Positions 34,873-44,388 are shown, counted from the stretch's first letter. The stretch: DNA of 64,000 nucleotides from Saprospiraceae bacterium (GCA_019187225.1 JABAQQ010000009.1:52546-116545), one strand, 5' to 3'. Notes: a model not told the origin generated them from the letters alone. Numbers and translations: made by a program.

Positions 34873-37800
34873 ATGAAAGTCCGCCGATTTTTCCTCATCG
34901 CTTTTTTGCTTTTCCCATTGCTACCCGCTTCGTTTGCTCAAATTCTGGACGATTTCTCCGACGGAGATTTTACCCAAAATCCCGTTTGGCAGGGCGACGG
35001 AGCGGATTTTATCGTGAATGCCAGTGGCGAACTCCAATTGAACGCTCCTGCGCCGGGTATGTCCCAACTAAGGGTTCAAGGCAATATCCCCGACAGCGCG
35101 ATCTGGGAACTGCGTTTCCGGCTGGATTTTGCTCCATCCAACCAAAACCTGCTTCGGATCTATGTGTTGGCCGACCAATCCGATTTATCTGCGGCAAACG
35201 GTTATTTTATTGAGATCGGTGAAACGGGCAGCCTCGACGCCATCCGGTTTTATCGCCAGGATGCCGGCGTAAAAACCCTGCTGGCAACCGGGACTCCCGG
35301 CCTGGTAGCCGTGAATCCGGATATCCGTTTGCATGTAAAACGCACAGTTGCAGGCGCCTGGGAATTGGCTGCTGCCGCAGGAGGAGGAACGCTGCAAAAC
35401 CAGTTCGCCGTTGCGGAGGCGACATACACCGGAGGCGCTGATCGTTTTTTCGGCTTTCAATGCGTATATACGACGTCCAACATTGCCAAATTTTTCTTCG
35501 ACGATCTTTCCGTACTGCCCGACGCGCCGGATACCCAGGCGCCTGTCCTGCTGTCGGCGAGTGCCGATGACGCGATGACTGTGAACGCCGTATTTGACGA
35601 AATGCTCGACTCGCTTTCGGCTGTTCAGCCGGCGCATTACAGCATCAGCAATGGCGTGGGGCAACCGCAGTCGGTACAACTGCACCCGGACAAAAAAACC
35701 GTGCGCCTTCTACTCCAGAACGCTTTGGCAACAGGCAATTACACGCTCCAGACATCGGGATTGAAGGATGGCTCCGGAAATGAAAGCCAGATTCAAACTA
35801 CTGATTTTCAATTCGTAAAAATTGAAGTTGCATCAGAATTCGATATTCTGATCAATGAGATCATGGCCGACCCGGCGCCTTCAGCAGGATTGCCCGAAGT
35901 GGAATGGCTGGAATTGTACAACCGCTCCGCCAAAACCATCGAGCTCTCCACCCTGCGTATCCGCGACGCGGCAGGATTGCCGGTGGCCCTACCTGTTTTC
36001 CTGTTGCCTCCTGGCGGTTACGCCGTATTGACGGCTATTTCCAACGCATCCACCCTGCAGGCCGCCGTTAGCGGTACTGTGCTCGGTGCGCCCATCGGTG
36101 CAACTGCACTCAACAACGACGGCGATGTACTTACTTTGAGCAATGCGTCAGGGGAAGTGATTGACGTGGTTGACTATTCGGTGGATTGGCACACCGACGC
36201 GAACAAAGCGGAGGGCGGTTGGTCCCTCGAACGCATCAATCCCACACTTCCATGTTTAGGCGGCTCCAACTGGAAGTCCTGCCCTACCCTTCCGGGCGGC
36301 ACCCCAGGCGCTCAAAACGCCTCTTTTCAGGATATGCCCGACAACGAACCTCCGCGATTGCTGGAATCTTTCCCGGAATCGGCCACTTCGTTGTTGCTTA
36401 CTTTTTCCGAAGGAATGGATAAAATTGCTGCGGAAATTTCGGCTGAGTACAATCTTTTGCCTCACCGGACAATTCTTTCGGCAGAACAACTATCCGGCGA
36501 CCGTTCGCGCGTCCGGCTGCTGCTTGGCGACCCCTTGCAAGCATCCGTTTTGTATGCGCTGAGCGTAGGGGCTTCGGTAACAGATTGCAGTGGGAATGCC
36601 GTTTTGGCAACCGACACAGCCTACTTTGCACTGACGGAAGCACCCACGGCATACGATATTGTCATCAACGAGATCATGGCCGCCCCATCGCCTTCCGCTG
36701 GATTGCCGGAGGTGGAATGGCTGGAGTTGTTCAACCGTTCCTCCAGGGCAATTGACCTTGCCGACCTGCGCATTCAAAACAAAACAGGCGCACCGGTGCC
36801 GCTGCCTTCCCTGCTCATGCTGCCCGGAATGTATGTGGCATTGACCGCGGCAGCAAATGCCCCAGATCTGCAGGCCGTAACCCAGGGAAAAGTAGTGGGT
36901 GTTTTACCCGCCCTCAGCAATGAAAGCGACATATTGACCCTTAGCGATGCGAACGGCAATGTAATAGATCGGGTGGCGTATGAAAAAGAATGGCATACGG
37001 ACGCTGGCAAGGCCAACGGAGGCTGGTCGCTGGAACGCATCAATCCCGGATTGCCTTGTCTCGGCCGCGAAAACTGGCAATCCTGTCCCGCTTTGCCCGG
37101 TGGTACCCCCGCTGCTAGAAATGCTTCTTTTCAAAATTATCCGGACAACAACCCTCCCCGCTTGTATTGGGCTTACCCGGAATCAGCTTATTCTGTGCTG
37201 CTGACTTTCTCGGAAGATATGGATCGGGCAACTGCTCAAAATCCCGCCGCCTATTCTTTTCACCCCCCGCTCGATATCGCGTCGGCGGAACCATTGCCCG
37301 GATTCTCCCTTGTCCGGTTGTTGCTCGACGAGCCCCTGCAGGCGTCTGTGCTTTATTCCATTACTGCCGGCCCTTCTGCAACGGATTGTGCCGGGAATGC
37401 GGTCTTTAGTGCCGATACCGTTTTTGCCGGTTTACCGGAAATACCGGAGCCGCAGGACCTTGTCTTCAACGAGATCATGTTCAACCCCGCCACCGGCAAC
37501 GGCCCCTATATCGAGTTTTACAACCACAGTCAGAAGGTCTTCGACTGGTCCGAATTTTTCATTTCGCAGTTCGACGGCGGTACCGCTGAAGAAAAAATTA
37601 CCCAGAAACGCCTTTCACTACCCGGACAGCTCGATGTTTTTACCGAATATCCCCACAACATCAGGAATTCATTTGCCCATATCCGGCCGCTTCATGTATT
37701 AAAAAACGACTTGCCAACCTTACCCAATGATGCGGGAAAGATCAGGTTGTATTGGGTCAGAAACAGCGATACGGTAGAACTGGACGTATTCCATTATTCG

Positions 37801-38298
37801 GAAGATTTTCACAACGCGTTGTTTATCGACAGTGAGCGGAAAGGTGTGGCACTCGAACGCATTGATCCCGGAAACCTGACGAATGTCGCATCCAACTGGA
37901 CTTCCGCTTCACCCGTGGTGACAGGGGCGCCGGGAACGCCCACATTGCCGAATTCGCAATACTTTTCTGCACCGCCCGGCAGCGGCCTGATCCATCTTCC
38001 CCTGGAACGCCTGTCACCCGACGACGACGGCATCGAGGATTTTTTACCCATCCAATATACACTTCCCCAACCGGGTTTTTTCGCCACCCTTACCATTTTC
38101 GATTCGGAGGGCATACCGGTAAAACGCCTTGTCCGCACAGAACTCATCGGTGTGGAAGGAACACTACGCTGGGACGGCGATCTGGACAACGGCTCCCGGG
38201 CCAAACCGGGCATTTACATCTTGTTCCTGGAATTGTTCGCCCCCGACGGAACGACGGAGCGGGTGAAAAAAGCAGTGGCAGTGGTGAAAAGGTTCTGA
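34873..38298 (+). CDS. Large secreted protein with three lamin-tail (LTD) domains
   Basis: 1141 residues. A signal peptide (MKVRRFFLIAFLLFPLLPAS) leads to a concanavalin-like beta sandwich (about 25-215, IWELRFRLDFAPSNQNLLRI). Ig-like SbsA/Big_5-type modules with the motif ATSLLLTFSEGMDK alternate with lamin-tail domains starting at about residues 323 (ILINEIMADPAPSAGLPEVE), 595 (IVINEIMAAPSPSAGLPEVE) and 861 (LVFNEIMFNPATGNGPYIEF). The first two LTD-plus-Ig units are clear duplicates of each other. The last 95 residues look like a FlgD/CHU_C-type domain (LTIFDSEGIPVKRLVRTE, then KPGIYILFLEL), used for T9SS export in this phylum. The protein is an extracellular adhesin or structural component by analogy. 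Confidence 0.85.
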   Translation: MKVRRFFLIAFLLFPLLPASFAQILDDFSDGDFTQNPVWQGDGADFIVNASGELQLNAPAPGMSQLRVQGNIPDSAIWELRFRLDFAPSNQNLLRIYVLADQSDLSAANGYFIEIGETGSLDAIRFYRQDAGVKTLLATGTPGLVAVNPDIRLHVKRTVAGAWELAAAAGGGTLQNQFAVAEATYTGGADRFFGFQCVYTTSNIAKFFFDDLSVLPDAPDTQAPVLLSASADDAMTVNAVFDEMLDSLSAVQPAHYSISNGVGQPQSVQLHPDKKTVRLLLQNALATGNYTLQTSGLKDGSGNESQIQTTDFQFVKIEVASEFDILINEIMADPAPSAGLPEVEWLELYNRSAKTIELSTLRIRDAAGLPVALPVFLLPPGGYAVLTAISNASTLQAAVSGTVLGAPIGATALNNDGDVLTLSNASGEVIDVVDYSVDWHTDANKAEGGWSLERINPTLPCLGGSNWKSCPTLPGGTPGAQNASFQDMPDNEPPRLLESFPESATSLLLTFSEGMDKIAAEISAEYNLLPHRTILSAEQLSGDRSRVRLLLGDPLQASVLYALSVGASVTDCSGNAVLATDTAYFALTEAPTAYDIVINEIMAAPSPSAGLPEVEWLELFNRSSRAIDLADLRIQNKTGAPVPLPSLLMLPGMYVALTAAANAPDLQAVTQGKVVGVLPALSNESDILTLSDANGNVIDRVAYEKEWHTDAGKANGGWSLERINPGLPCLGRENWQSCPALPGGTPAARNASFQNYPDNNPPRLYWAYPESAYSVLLTFSEDMDRATAQNPAAYSFHPPLDIASAEPLPGFSLVRLLLDEPLQASVLYSITAGPSATDCAGNAVFSADTVFAGLPEIPEPQDLVFNEIMFNPATGNGPYIEFYNHSQKVFDWSEFFISQFDGGTAEEKITQKRLSLPGQLDVFTEYPHNIRNSFAHIRPLHVLKNDLPTLPNDAGKIRLYWVRNSDTVELDVFHYSEDFHNALFIDSERKGVALERIDPGNLTNVASNWTSASPVVTGAPGTPTLPNSQYFSAPPGSGLIHLPLERLSPDDDGIEDFLPIQYTLPQPGFFATLTIFDSEGIPVKRLVRTELIGVEGTLRWDGDLDNGSRAKPGIYILFLELFAPDGTTERVKKAVAVVKRF

Positions 38299-38400
38299 CT
38301 CACGCTTCGTTCAGGTATCGCCGGGCTAAAATTAAAACTGGTAATTGTTTTTTAAGCATTACCAAAAGCAAGATATTCGCCGGTAATTGACGATTTTCCA

Positions 38401-38423
38401 CGCTGAAAAACAGCGCGTTTTTC
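38401..38423 (+). terminator. Hairpin behind the LTD gene
   Basis: CGCTG, loop AAAAA, CAGCG, then CGTTTTT. A short stem with a T-rich tail about 100 bases after the stop of the LTD gene and 28 before the next start. Confidence 0.5.
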
Positions 38424-38450
38424 TGAACGATTTCGACACACTGATCCGGC

Positions 38451-40088
38451 ATGAGACAAAAACCATTGCACCTGCATTTCACCTCATCGCGGTTGTACGG
38501 CGGTGTCGTCACGTCATCGGATAATGCAAGGTTGACCTTCTCTTTTTTGCTTTTCGCAATCCTTTTCTCCGCCTGCACCAAAAAGGTAATGGTATTCTAT
38601 CCGGTTACATTCCAAAGCCGGTATTTCTACGAAGTAGACCTGAACGCAATCAAAGAAGACCGCGTGGCGGTAAAACTGGCCGTGCATGATTTTCAGGGCG
38701 GCGAAGCAGTCTTCAACTTCCCCCGTATTGTGCCGGGCATCTACGGCGCTATGGATTTCGGTCGCAACATCGTCCAATTCAAAGCCTTGGCGAACAACGA
38801 TACTTTACCGGTGGAGCGCCTTACTGTGAACAGTTGGAAAATCCGCGACGCTCACCGCCTCACCGAGATCCGCTACGAAGTCAACGACGGTTGGGAAGAG
38901 TTCGGCAGCGGAACAACGCAGGGCTTTTATAAATCCGCAGAAAGTTCATTCACCGAGGGCAAAGTATTCGTTATCAACAACAACTGTTTGTTCGGCTATT
39001 TTTCGGGCGGAGAAAAATGGCCGGTCCACATTGCCGTTGAAAAGCCGGCGGGTCTCTACGCAGCCACTTCGCTGCGCAGCCAGTCCAAGCGTCCGGACAA
39101 AGACGACTTTTACGCCGATAATTACCGCGAGTTGGTGGATAACCCGGTGTTGTATGCCCGCCCCGATACCGCAAAATTGCAAATAGGCAATACTGCCGTG
39201 TTGGTGGCTTGTTATGCGAATTCCGGTCAACGAATAGCCCCCGGTATTGCCCGCAACATCCGGCCCCTGCTGGAAAACCAGCGCCAATATCTCGGCGGTG
39301 CCCTGCCGGTAGACCACTATACCTTTTTATTTTACCATACTGCGCACGACCGCCCCAACGATTACACCGGCGACGGCCTGGAACACTCCACATCAACCCT
39401 TTGCCTGTTGAACTCCCAATTGGACTCTGCGATGCTCAACAATTTCGTTTATGGCATCGCCAGCCATGAATTTTTTCACATCCTCACGCCGCTGAACATT
39501 CATTCGGAAGAAATTCAGAATTATGATTTTCTGGCGCCGAAAATGTCACGGCATATCTGGCTCTACGAAGGCCTGACGGAATATGCCACGATCCACATGC
39601 CCATAAAACAGGAACTTCAATCGCTGGAAGAATTCCTCTCCGTTCTGCGGCAAAAAGCAGTTCAAATGAACCGGTTCGACAATAAAATACCCCTTACCGA
39701 GCTGAGCCAGAAGGCGATGGAGCGTCAGGAACAATATTACAATTTTTACCTGAAAGGAGCCCTTGTCAGCATGTGTCTCGATATCCGCCTGCGCGAACTT
39801 TCGGCGGGAAAATACGGCACGCAGGAAATGATGCGCGATCTTGCGAAGCGCTACGGAAAAGACAAGCCGTTCAGGGACGATGAATTGTTCGATGTGATCA
39901 CAACTATGACTTTTCCCGAAATGCGCGCATTTTTTAGCGATTATATAGAAGGCGCCGTTCCTTTGCCGCTGGAATCATATTTGGCAAAAGCAGGTATCGA
40001 ATTTGATGAAAAACGCCTGCGCATTCAACCCATGCCCCATCCAACACCAGAACAATTGCAACTGAGGAAATGGTGGATCAATCAATAA
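38451..40088 (+). CDS. M61-like metallopeptidase lipoprotein
   Basis: 545 residues. The N-terminal signal ends in a lipobox (LLFAILFSAC), so the protein is a lipoprotein; ATG at 38451 puts 27 residues before the hydrophobic core, and a TTG at 38532 would give a more usual signal. The N-terminal beta domain (AVKLAVHDFQGGEAVFNFPR, VPGIYGAMDF) is typical of M61 (glycyl aminopeptidase) proteins. The zinc site is HEFFH (His339, Glu340, His343), followed by the Glu ligand in WLYEGLTEY. No PDZ domain is present. Members cleave peptides with small N-terminal residues; the exact preference cannot be read. Confidence 0.85.
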   Translation: MRQKPLHLHFTSSRLYGGVVTSSDNARLTFSFLLFAILFSACTKKVMVFYPVTFQSRYFYEVDLNAIKEDRVAVKLAVHDFQGGEAVFNFPRIVPGIYGAMDFGRNIVQFKALANNDTLPVERLTVNSWKIRDAHRLTEIRYEVNDGWEEFGSGTTQGFYKSAESSFTEGKVFVINNNCLFGYFSGGEKWPVHIAVEKPAGLYAATSLRSQSKRPDKDDFYADNYRELVDNPVLYARPDTAKLQIGNTAVLVACYANSGQRIAPGIARNIRPLLENQRQYLGGALPVDHYTFLFYHTAHDRPNDYTGDGLEHSTSTLCLLNSQLDSAMLNNFVYGIASHEFFHILTPLNIHSEEIQNYDFLAPKMSRHIWLYEGLTEYATIHMPIKQELQSLEEFLSVLRQKAVQMNRFDNKIPLTELSQKAMERQEQYYNFYLKGALVSMCLDIRLRELSAGKYGTQEMMRDLAKRYGKDKPFRDDELFDVITTMTFPEMRAFFSDYIEGAVPLPLESYLAKAGIEFDEKRLRIQPMPHPTPEQLQLRKWWINQ

Positions 40089-40123
40089 CAACGAACAAAC
40101 AAAATCTTCTCAACCATAATCGC

Positions 40124-40570
40124 ATGAAATACCAACCGGCTACTTTCGCCAGTTATTTGCTCTTTATGTTGCCATTCCTTGCAGCAGGGCAGAACCCATC
40201 CGATACCTCCCCCGGCCCTCAAAGCCGCCTGTTGCGTTTTGCAGAAACCGGCGCCACCGATGCCGACCGCGCGACACTCCACGTATTCATCCGCGACCAG
40301 GAAACGGACGAACCTGTGCTCGGCGCAACCGTCCTCCTCCAGCGTCAGAATCCCGACCAGGTGCATGGCAAAATCTCTCAATGGGATGGCCGCTGCAAAT
40401 TCAAAGTAGCGCCGGGCACGTATATTTTGAGGGTGCAACTGACCGGAATGATCACCTTTGAAAAGCAAAACATAGAACTCTCCGGAGGACGTGAGTTCAG
40501 CCTCGATCTCGATCTCGCGCGATTGGGGCAGCCCGTACCGAGCGCAAAACAGCAGGCAGGAAAGAATTAA
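40124..40570 (+). CDS. Exported protein with carboxypeptidase-regulatory-like domain
   Basis: 148 residues from the ATG at 40124, which opens a signal peptide (MKYQPATFASYLLFMLPFLA). Residues about 55-135 form a CarbopepD_reg-like beta-sandwich (LHVFIRDQETDEPVLGATVL, then GKISQWDGRCKFKVAPGTYI). Such domains are structural plugs or adhesion modules on surface proteins; here it is alone and has no barrel. It follows the M61-like gene by 35 bases. Its last four bases overlap the stop of the convergent E2 gene. Confidence 0.75.
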   Translation: MKYQPATFASYLLFMLPFLAAGQNPSDTSPGPQSRLLRFAETGATDADRATLHVFIRDQETDEPVLGATVLLQRQNPDQVHGKISQWDGRCKFKVAPGTYILRVQLTGMITFEKQNIELSGGREFSLDLDLARLGQPVPSAKQQAGKN

Positions 40571-41856
40571 AGCCAGCCCAGAAACGGTTCTTCCAATATT
40601 TTCTTCAACTCTACGAGGAATCGCGCCGCATCCGCACCATTGATGACGCGGTGATCCCAGCCGATGGTCATGGGCATCATCAGGCGCGGTTCGAAGGCCG
40701 AGCCGTTCCAGTGCGCTTCCATGGAAGCCGCTGTTATGCTCAAAATTGCGACCTGGGGCCAGTTGACGATCGAAAGCATATTGGTGCCGCCGATGCCGCC
40801 GATGTTGGAAATGGAGAAAGTGCCGCCATCCAGGTCGTCGAGTTTGTTTTTGCCTTCCCGGGTACGGGTGCTGATCTCGGTCAGGTCAATCGCGATCTCT
40901 GTCAGCGACTTTTGGTCGCAGTTGCGGATGACAGGCACCAGGAGGCCGCGCGGCGTATCCACCGCGATGCCGATGTTGATGAATTTTTTGAAGATCACTT
41001 CATTGGTCGCATCGTCGAAACTGGCATTGAACTGCGGCATTTTGCGCAATACGGAGCACACGGCCTTGGTCACGATGGCTGTCGTGGTGAGATTGCCGCC
41101 CGCCGCTTTCACGGTATCCTTGTATTGCTGGCGCAATTGTTCGAGGCGGGTGATGTCGGCTTTCTCCGATATCCAGGCGTGCGGGATGGTATTGAAGGCG
41201 TAATGCATGTTCTCAGCCGTCAACAGCCCGATGCGGCTGAGCGGCTGGCGTTCGATGACGCCGAATTTTTCGAAATTGGGCAAGGGTTTGCGCGCCAAAC
41301 CGCCGCCCGTTCCTACGGCGCTTCCGCCGCCCATATCAATCTTCCGCTTGACAAAATCCACCACGTCCTTGTAGGAAATACGACTCGCACCTTCGGCCGG
41401 TCGCACGTCGGAAAGGTTGATCCCCAATTCTTTGGCGCGTTTGCGGGCAAGCGGCGATATGCGGAAATTGGCAGCTTTACCCGCCGAAGTCCCGGCAGAA
41501 GCGGGTGCAGAGGGAGTAGCGGGAGCGGGTGCAGGCGGCGGTGCAGGCACAGCGGCTTCCGCCTGCGCCTGCGGGGCGGGAACGGCAGGTGCAGGCGGTG
41601 CAGGAGCAGCAGGTACGGCGCCTTCGGTTTGTAATTTAAGTATGAGCGTCCCTTCAGTTACATCGTCGCCCTTTTTTACGAGGATTTCCTCGACGGTGCC
41701 ATCGGCATCCACGGGCATTTCGGCATCCACCTTGTCGGTGCCGACAATGAGGACGATCTGTTCTTTCGTTACTTTGTCGCCCGGTTTCACCAGGATGTCG
41801 AGCACCTTGCCCGTCACACCGTCGCCGAGAGAAGGAAGTTTGAATTCGTAGGCCAT
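40567..41856 (-). CDS. Dihydrolipoyl acyltransferase (E2) of a 2-oxo acid dehydrogenase complex
   Basis: 429 residues. The order is standard: lipoyl domain (residues 1-78, with the lipoylated Lys42 in GTDKVDAEMP), Ala/Pro-rich swinging linker (82-128), peripheral E1/E3-binding domain (about 132-170, ISPLARKRAKELGINLSDVR), and the catalytic acetyltransferase domain. The active-site motif is DHRVINGADAARFL, with Asn where most E2 proteins carry Asp; I believe some characterised E2 enzymes also have Asn here. It transfers acyl groups from lipoamide to CoA. Whether it serves pyruvate, 2-oxoglutarate or branched-chain acids is not decided by sequence. E1 and E3 genes are not adjacent. Confidence 0.92.
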   Translation of the reverse strand: MAYEFKLPSLGDGVTGKVLDILVKPGDKVTKEQIVLIVGTDKVDAEMPVDADGTVEEILVKKGDDVTEGTLILKLQTEGAVPAAPAPPAPAVPAPQAQAEAAVPAPPPAPAPATPSAPASAGTSAGKAANFRISPLARKRAKELGINLSDVRPAEGASRISYKDVVDFVKRKIDMGGGSAVGTGGGLARKPLPNFEKFGVIERQPLSRIGLLTAENMHYAFNTIPHAWISEKADITRLEQLRQQYKDTVKAAGGNLTTTAIVTKAVCSVLRKMPQFNASFDDATNEVIFKKFINIGIAVDTPRGLLVPVIRNCDQKSLTEIAIDLTEISTRTREGKNKLDDLDGGTFSISNIGGIGGTNMLSIVNWPQVAILSITAASMEAHWNGSAFEPRLMMPMTIGWDHRVINGADAARFLVELKKILEEPFLGWL

Positions 41857-42029
41857 TTTTCTCTATTCAGTTGGAGGGCAAAGATGAAGCAAGTTTGCGG
41901 GAAAAAGGAAATCCGGGCTTCAAAATAATAGAAGGACGCCCGGAAGACATGTTTCGCCTTCCATTTTGTTTTTTGCTCAGAGAATTCCTCCTAATTTTAC
42001 CCACCCGATTTTGCGAAACTGAAAAAACA

Positions 42030-42455
42030 ATGAATTTCTTCCTCCACTTCCTGGCGACGCTATTGATTTTCCTCTCCTTAGACGTCATCTGGCTCAAATT
42101 TCTCCTCGACGGATTGGTGGACTATCCGGCGGTTTACCGCTACGGCAACCGGCCCAACTGGGCCATGGCCGAGATTTATTACATCCTGATGTCCGTCTGG
42201 CTGGCTTTCGGCGCTGCCTATAAAAGCATGGTTTACAACGATGCTGCACCCGCCTTTCTGGACGGCTGGAAGGTAGGTTTCCGATTTTCCGTGATCTACG
42301 CTTCTGTCAACATGGTGTTTTTTCAACCCTGGCCGCTCGAACTCATCGTGCTGGACATCGCCTGGGTTACGTTCTCGACAGCCATGGCGGCGGTGGCGAG
42401 TTATGCGATCGGGGTGTGGCTGACAAGCGGCGGTTCGCAAGTGAGGAAGGTGTAG
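42030..42455 (+). CDS. DUF2177 family membrane protein
   Basis: 141 residues from the ATG at 42030. Four membrane segments are visible (LHFLATLLIFLSLDVIWLKF; IYYILMSVWLAFGAAYK; GFRFSVIYASVNMVFF; VLDIAWVTFSTAMAAVASYA). The family markers are LDVIWL near the start and the PLELIVLDIAW block near the end. The molecular role of DUF2177 proteins is unknown. A decayed second copy lies directly downstream (42486-42697), so the family was tandemly duplicated here. Confidence 0.75.
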   Translation: MNFFLHFLATLLIFLSLDVIWLKFLLDGLVDYPAVYRYGNRPNWAMAEIYYILMSVWLAFGAAYKSMVYNDAAPAFLDGWKVGFRFSVIYASVNMVFFQPWPLELIVLDIAWVTFSTAMAAVASYAIGVWLTSGGSQVRKV

Positions 42456-42485
42456 CTAATTTAGTATTGGAGTGTATTTACGGAT

Positions 42486-42697
42486 ATGAAAACCTTCTCC
42501 ATTTTTTGTTTACTCTCCTGACTTATGCGGCACTTGATCTGCTGTGGCTGAATCTTTTTGCCAAAAATTTCATCCGGAAACAAGTGGGACAGTACCTTGC
42601 CGCCCAACCGGACCTGAAAGCCGGCGCTGTGTTTTATCTGATTTTCACTGCCGGGTTGATTTGGTTTCCTGTTCACTATATTGACCACCTCTTAAAT
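42486..42697 (+). pseudogene. Frameshifted and truncated DUF2177 copy
   Basis: An ATG at 42486 begins MKTFSIFCLLS then stops. One base later in frame, the sequence codes a good DUF2177 N-terminus (NLLHFLFTLLTYAALDLLWL, then GQYLAAQPDLKAGAVFYLIF, then AGLIWF). One extra A in the AAAA run after the ATG would restore MKNLLHFLF. Homology then ends after about 65 codons and runs into the next gene's start. It is a remnant of the gene at 42030. The open frame continues into the reductase, so a naive annotation would fuse the two. Confidence 0.7.
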
Positions 42698-43705
42698 ATG
42701 CAACGCTTTACCCTCCGCGCCGGCAGCCTCGCCAACATGCAGCTCCGCCCCTTTACCCTGCCCGATCCCGCTCCCGGCGAAGTGCGCGTAGCCGTACGCG
42801 CCGTCGGGCTGAATTTTGCCGACATCTATGCCATTTGGGGACTCTACAGTGCTACGCCGAAAGGTGAATTCACGCCGGGACTTGAATATTCTGGCGTCGT
42901 GGAATCGGTCGGCTCCGGCGTTTCTCATCTTCACCCCGGCGAACGGGTGATGGGCGTCACGCGTTTCGGAGGCTACACCTCACACCTGAACATTGATGCC
43001 CGTTACGTGGTACCCCTGCCTGAAGACTGGGATTTTAAAACCGGGGCCTCTTTTTTGGTTCAAACGCTCACGGCCTATTACGGCCTGAAAACGCTCGGCG
43101 CCCTGGAACGCGGCTACAACGTATTGATCCACAGCGTAGCAGGGGGAGTAGGTTTGCAGGCGCTGAAAATTGCGAAAGCGTATGAATGTTTTGTCGTCGG
43201 CACAGTCGGCAGCGATGCGAAGGTGGATTTTGCCCGGAAAGAGGGCTGCGACCGGGTTATCGTGCGCGGCGAAGGGTTTGAAAACGACCTGAAAAACGCC
43301 CTCGACGGGCGCCCCCTGCACATTGTAATTGACACGGTCGGCGGACGCTATTTTACCATCCCCTTCAAAATGCTCGCGCCGATGGGCCGGCTCATCGTCG
43401 TCGGCTCGTCGCGCTACACCAGTGTGGGCAACAAACCCAATATTTTCCGCCTGCTGTACTATTTTCTCACCCGCCCCAAAATTGATCCCCAGCAATTGCC
43501 CGAGATCAACAAAGGCGTACTGGGTTTCAACCTGATCTACCTCTACGAACGCGCCGAGCTGATGCACCAGTTGCTGCAGGAGATCGCAGCGCTACATCTG
43601 GCGCCGCCGCACGTGGGACACGTTTTGCCCTTTGAAAAAATGCACGAGGCGATCAGGTTGTTCCAGAGCGGGAAAACAATGGGGAAGGTGGTGCTGGAAT
43701 TGTGA
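42698..43705 (+). CDS. MDR family NAD(P)H-dependent oxidoreductase (VAT-1-like)
   Basis: 335 residues. ATG at 42698 opens MQRFTLRAGSLANMQLRP, the usual start of the medium-chain dehydrogenase/reductase fold; the open frame upstream belongs to the DUF2177 remnant. The GroES-like domain has VGLNFADIYAIWGLY and PGLEYSGVVESVGSGV; the nucleotide-binding site is VLIHSVAGGVGLQALKIAK. There are no zinc ligands, so it belongs to the quinone oxidoreductase/VAT-1-like branch. It reduces a carbonyl or enone with NADPH; the substrate is unknown. Confidence 0.88.
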   Translation: MQRFTLRAGSLANMQLRPFTLPDPAPGEVRVAVRAVGLNFADIYAIWGLYSATPKGEFTPGLEYSGVVESVGSGVSHLHPGERVMGVTRFGGYTSHLNIDARYVVPLPEDWDFKTGASFLVQTLTAYYGLKTLGALERGYNVLIHSVAGGVGLQALKIAKAYECFVVGTVGSDAKVDFARKEGCDRVIVRGEGFENDLKNALDGRPLHIVIDTVGGRYFTIPFKMLAPMGRLIVVGSSRYTSVGNKPNIFRLLYYFLTRPKIDPQQLPEINKGVLGFNLIYLYERAELMHQLLQEIAALHLAPPHVGHVLPFEKMHEAIRLFQSGKTMGKVVLEL

Positions 43706-43736
43706 AAAAAATTAGGCGAAGGAAAATTCTGATTTC

Positions 43737-43744
43737 CATCTTTG
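43737..43744 (+). promoter_or_regulatory. -7-like box CATCTTTG
   Basis: It matches the TAnnTTTG consensus except for the first base, 4 bases before the ATG at 43749. The same box appears before the gene at 26696. Confidence 0.45.
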
Positions 43745-43748
43745 CAAC

Positions 43749-43976
43749 ATGAAAAATACGAATGCACCGGAACCCGACTCCAAGTCAAGCCAGGTCATTT
43801 CACTCCTGCGTCAGATCGAACGCCTCAATTTCATGATCGCCGAACACAGCCGGTCCAATGCCGACGATGCTTTGATCGTGGAACAATACGAAGTGTTGCG
43901 CACCGATTTTCTCGCCGAGTTGAGCGCCGTGTTGTCCGATTACGGGATTGAAGCCCACTTAAAAATCTCCGCTTAA
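43749..43976 (+). CDS. Small conserved-looking helical protein, function unknown
   Basis: 75 residues, acidic and mostly helical (SQVISLLRQIERLNFMIAEH, LIVEQYEVLRTDFLAELSAV). The periodicity suggests a short coiled coil. It has its own promoter-like box immediately upstream and is followed 7 bases later by a membrane-protein gene, so the two may be translated together. I do not recognise a family. Confidence 0.6.
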   Translation: MKNTNAPEPDSKSSQVISLLRQIERLNFMIAEHSRSNADDALIVEQYEVLRTDFLAELSAVLSDYGIEAHLKISA

Positions 43977-43983
43977 AGCAGCC

Positions 43984-44388
43984 ATGAATCCAACTGTTCG
44001 CGCTTTTTTAGCCGTTTTCGCAGGAGTCGCCACGGGTATTATCCTGATCATCGCAGGCAGGGCTCTTTCGCCCTATCAGCCTGCAGTAGGGAATGACCTG
44101 AGCAACCTGCCGGCCTATACCGAGTGGCTCAGGAGTTTGCCCGACCAGGCATTCGGCATCCTGCTGGCGATTTACCTGATCGCTTGTTTGGCCGGTGGAT
44201 TTGTGACCGTATGGATGGCGCCGCCGTTGTCCTTCCCTCCATCGTTTGCCACGGGTTTTATTTTGTTGCTGTACAACGTCGCGACGGTGCTGGCATTTCC
44301 CAATCCGGCGTGGATGTCGGTTGCTTCCTGTGCAGGGTGTATTGCGTTTGCGTTGTTGGGGGGGTGGTTGGCGCGACGGGTGAAATAA
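43984..44388 (+). CDS. Four-helix membrane protein, function unknown
   Basis: 134 residues with four membrane segments: FLAVFAGVATGIILIIAG, GILLAIYLIACLAGGFVT, FATGFILLLYNVATVLAF and SVASCAGCIAFALLGGWLA. Loops are short and the C-terminus is basic (RRVK), consistent with the inside. It follows the small helical gene with a 7-base gap. Nothing in the sequence indicates a function. Confidence 0.65.
   Translation: MNPTVRAFLAVFAGVATGIILIIAGRALSPYQPAVGNDLSNLPAYTEWLRSLPDQAFGILLAIYLIACLAGGFVTVWMAPPLSFPPSFATGFILLLYNVATVLAFPNPAWMSVASCAGCIAFALLGGWLARRVK

Noticed and set aside
40651-41634. Open frame of 327 codons antisense to the E2 acyltransferase
   Set aside because: The minus strand holds all E2 motifs; the plus-strand frame has none and is a by-product of GC-rich codons.
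42416-43705. Single 429-residue membrane-anchored reductase
   Set aside because: The N-terminal part is a DUF2177 remnant lacking its own start in frame; the reductase has a good ATG at 42698.
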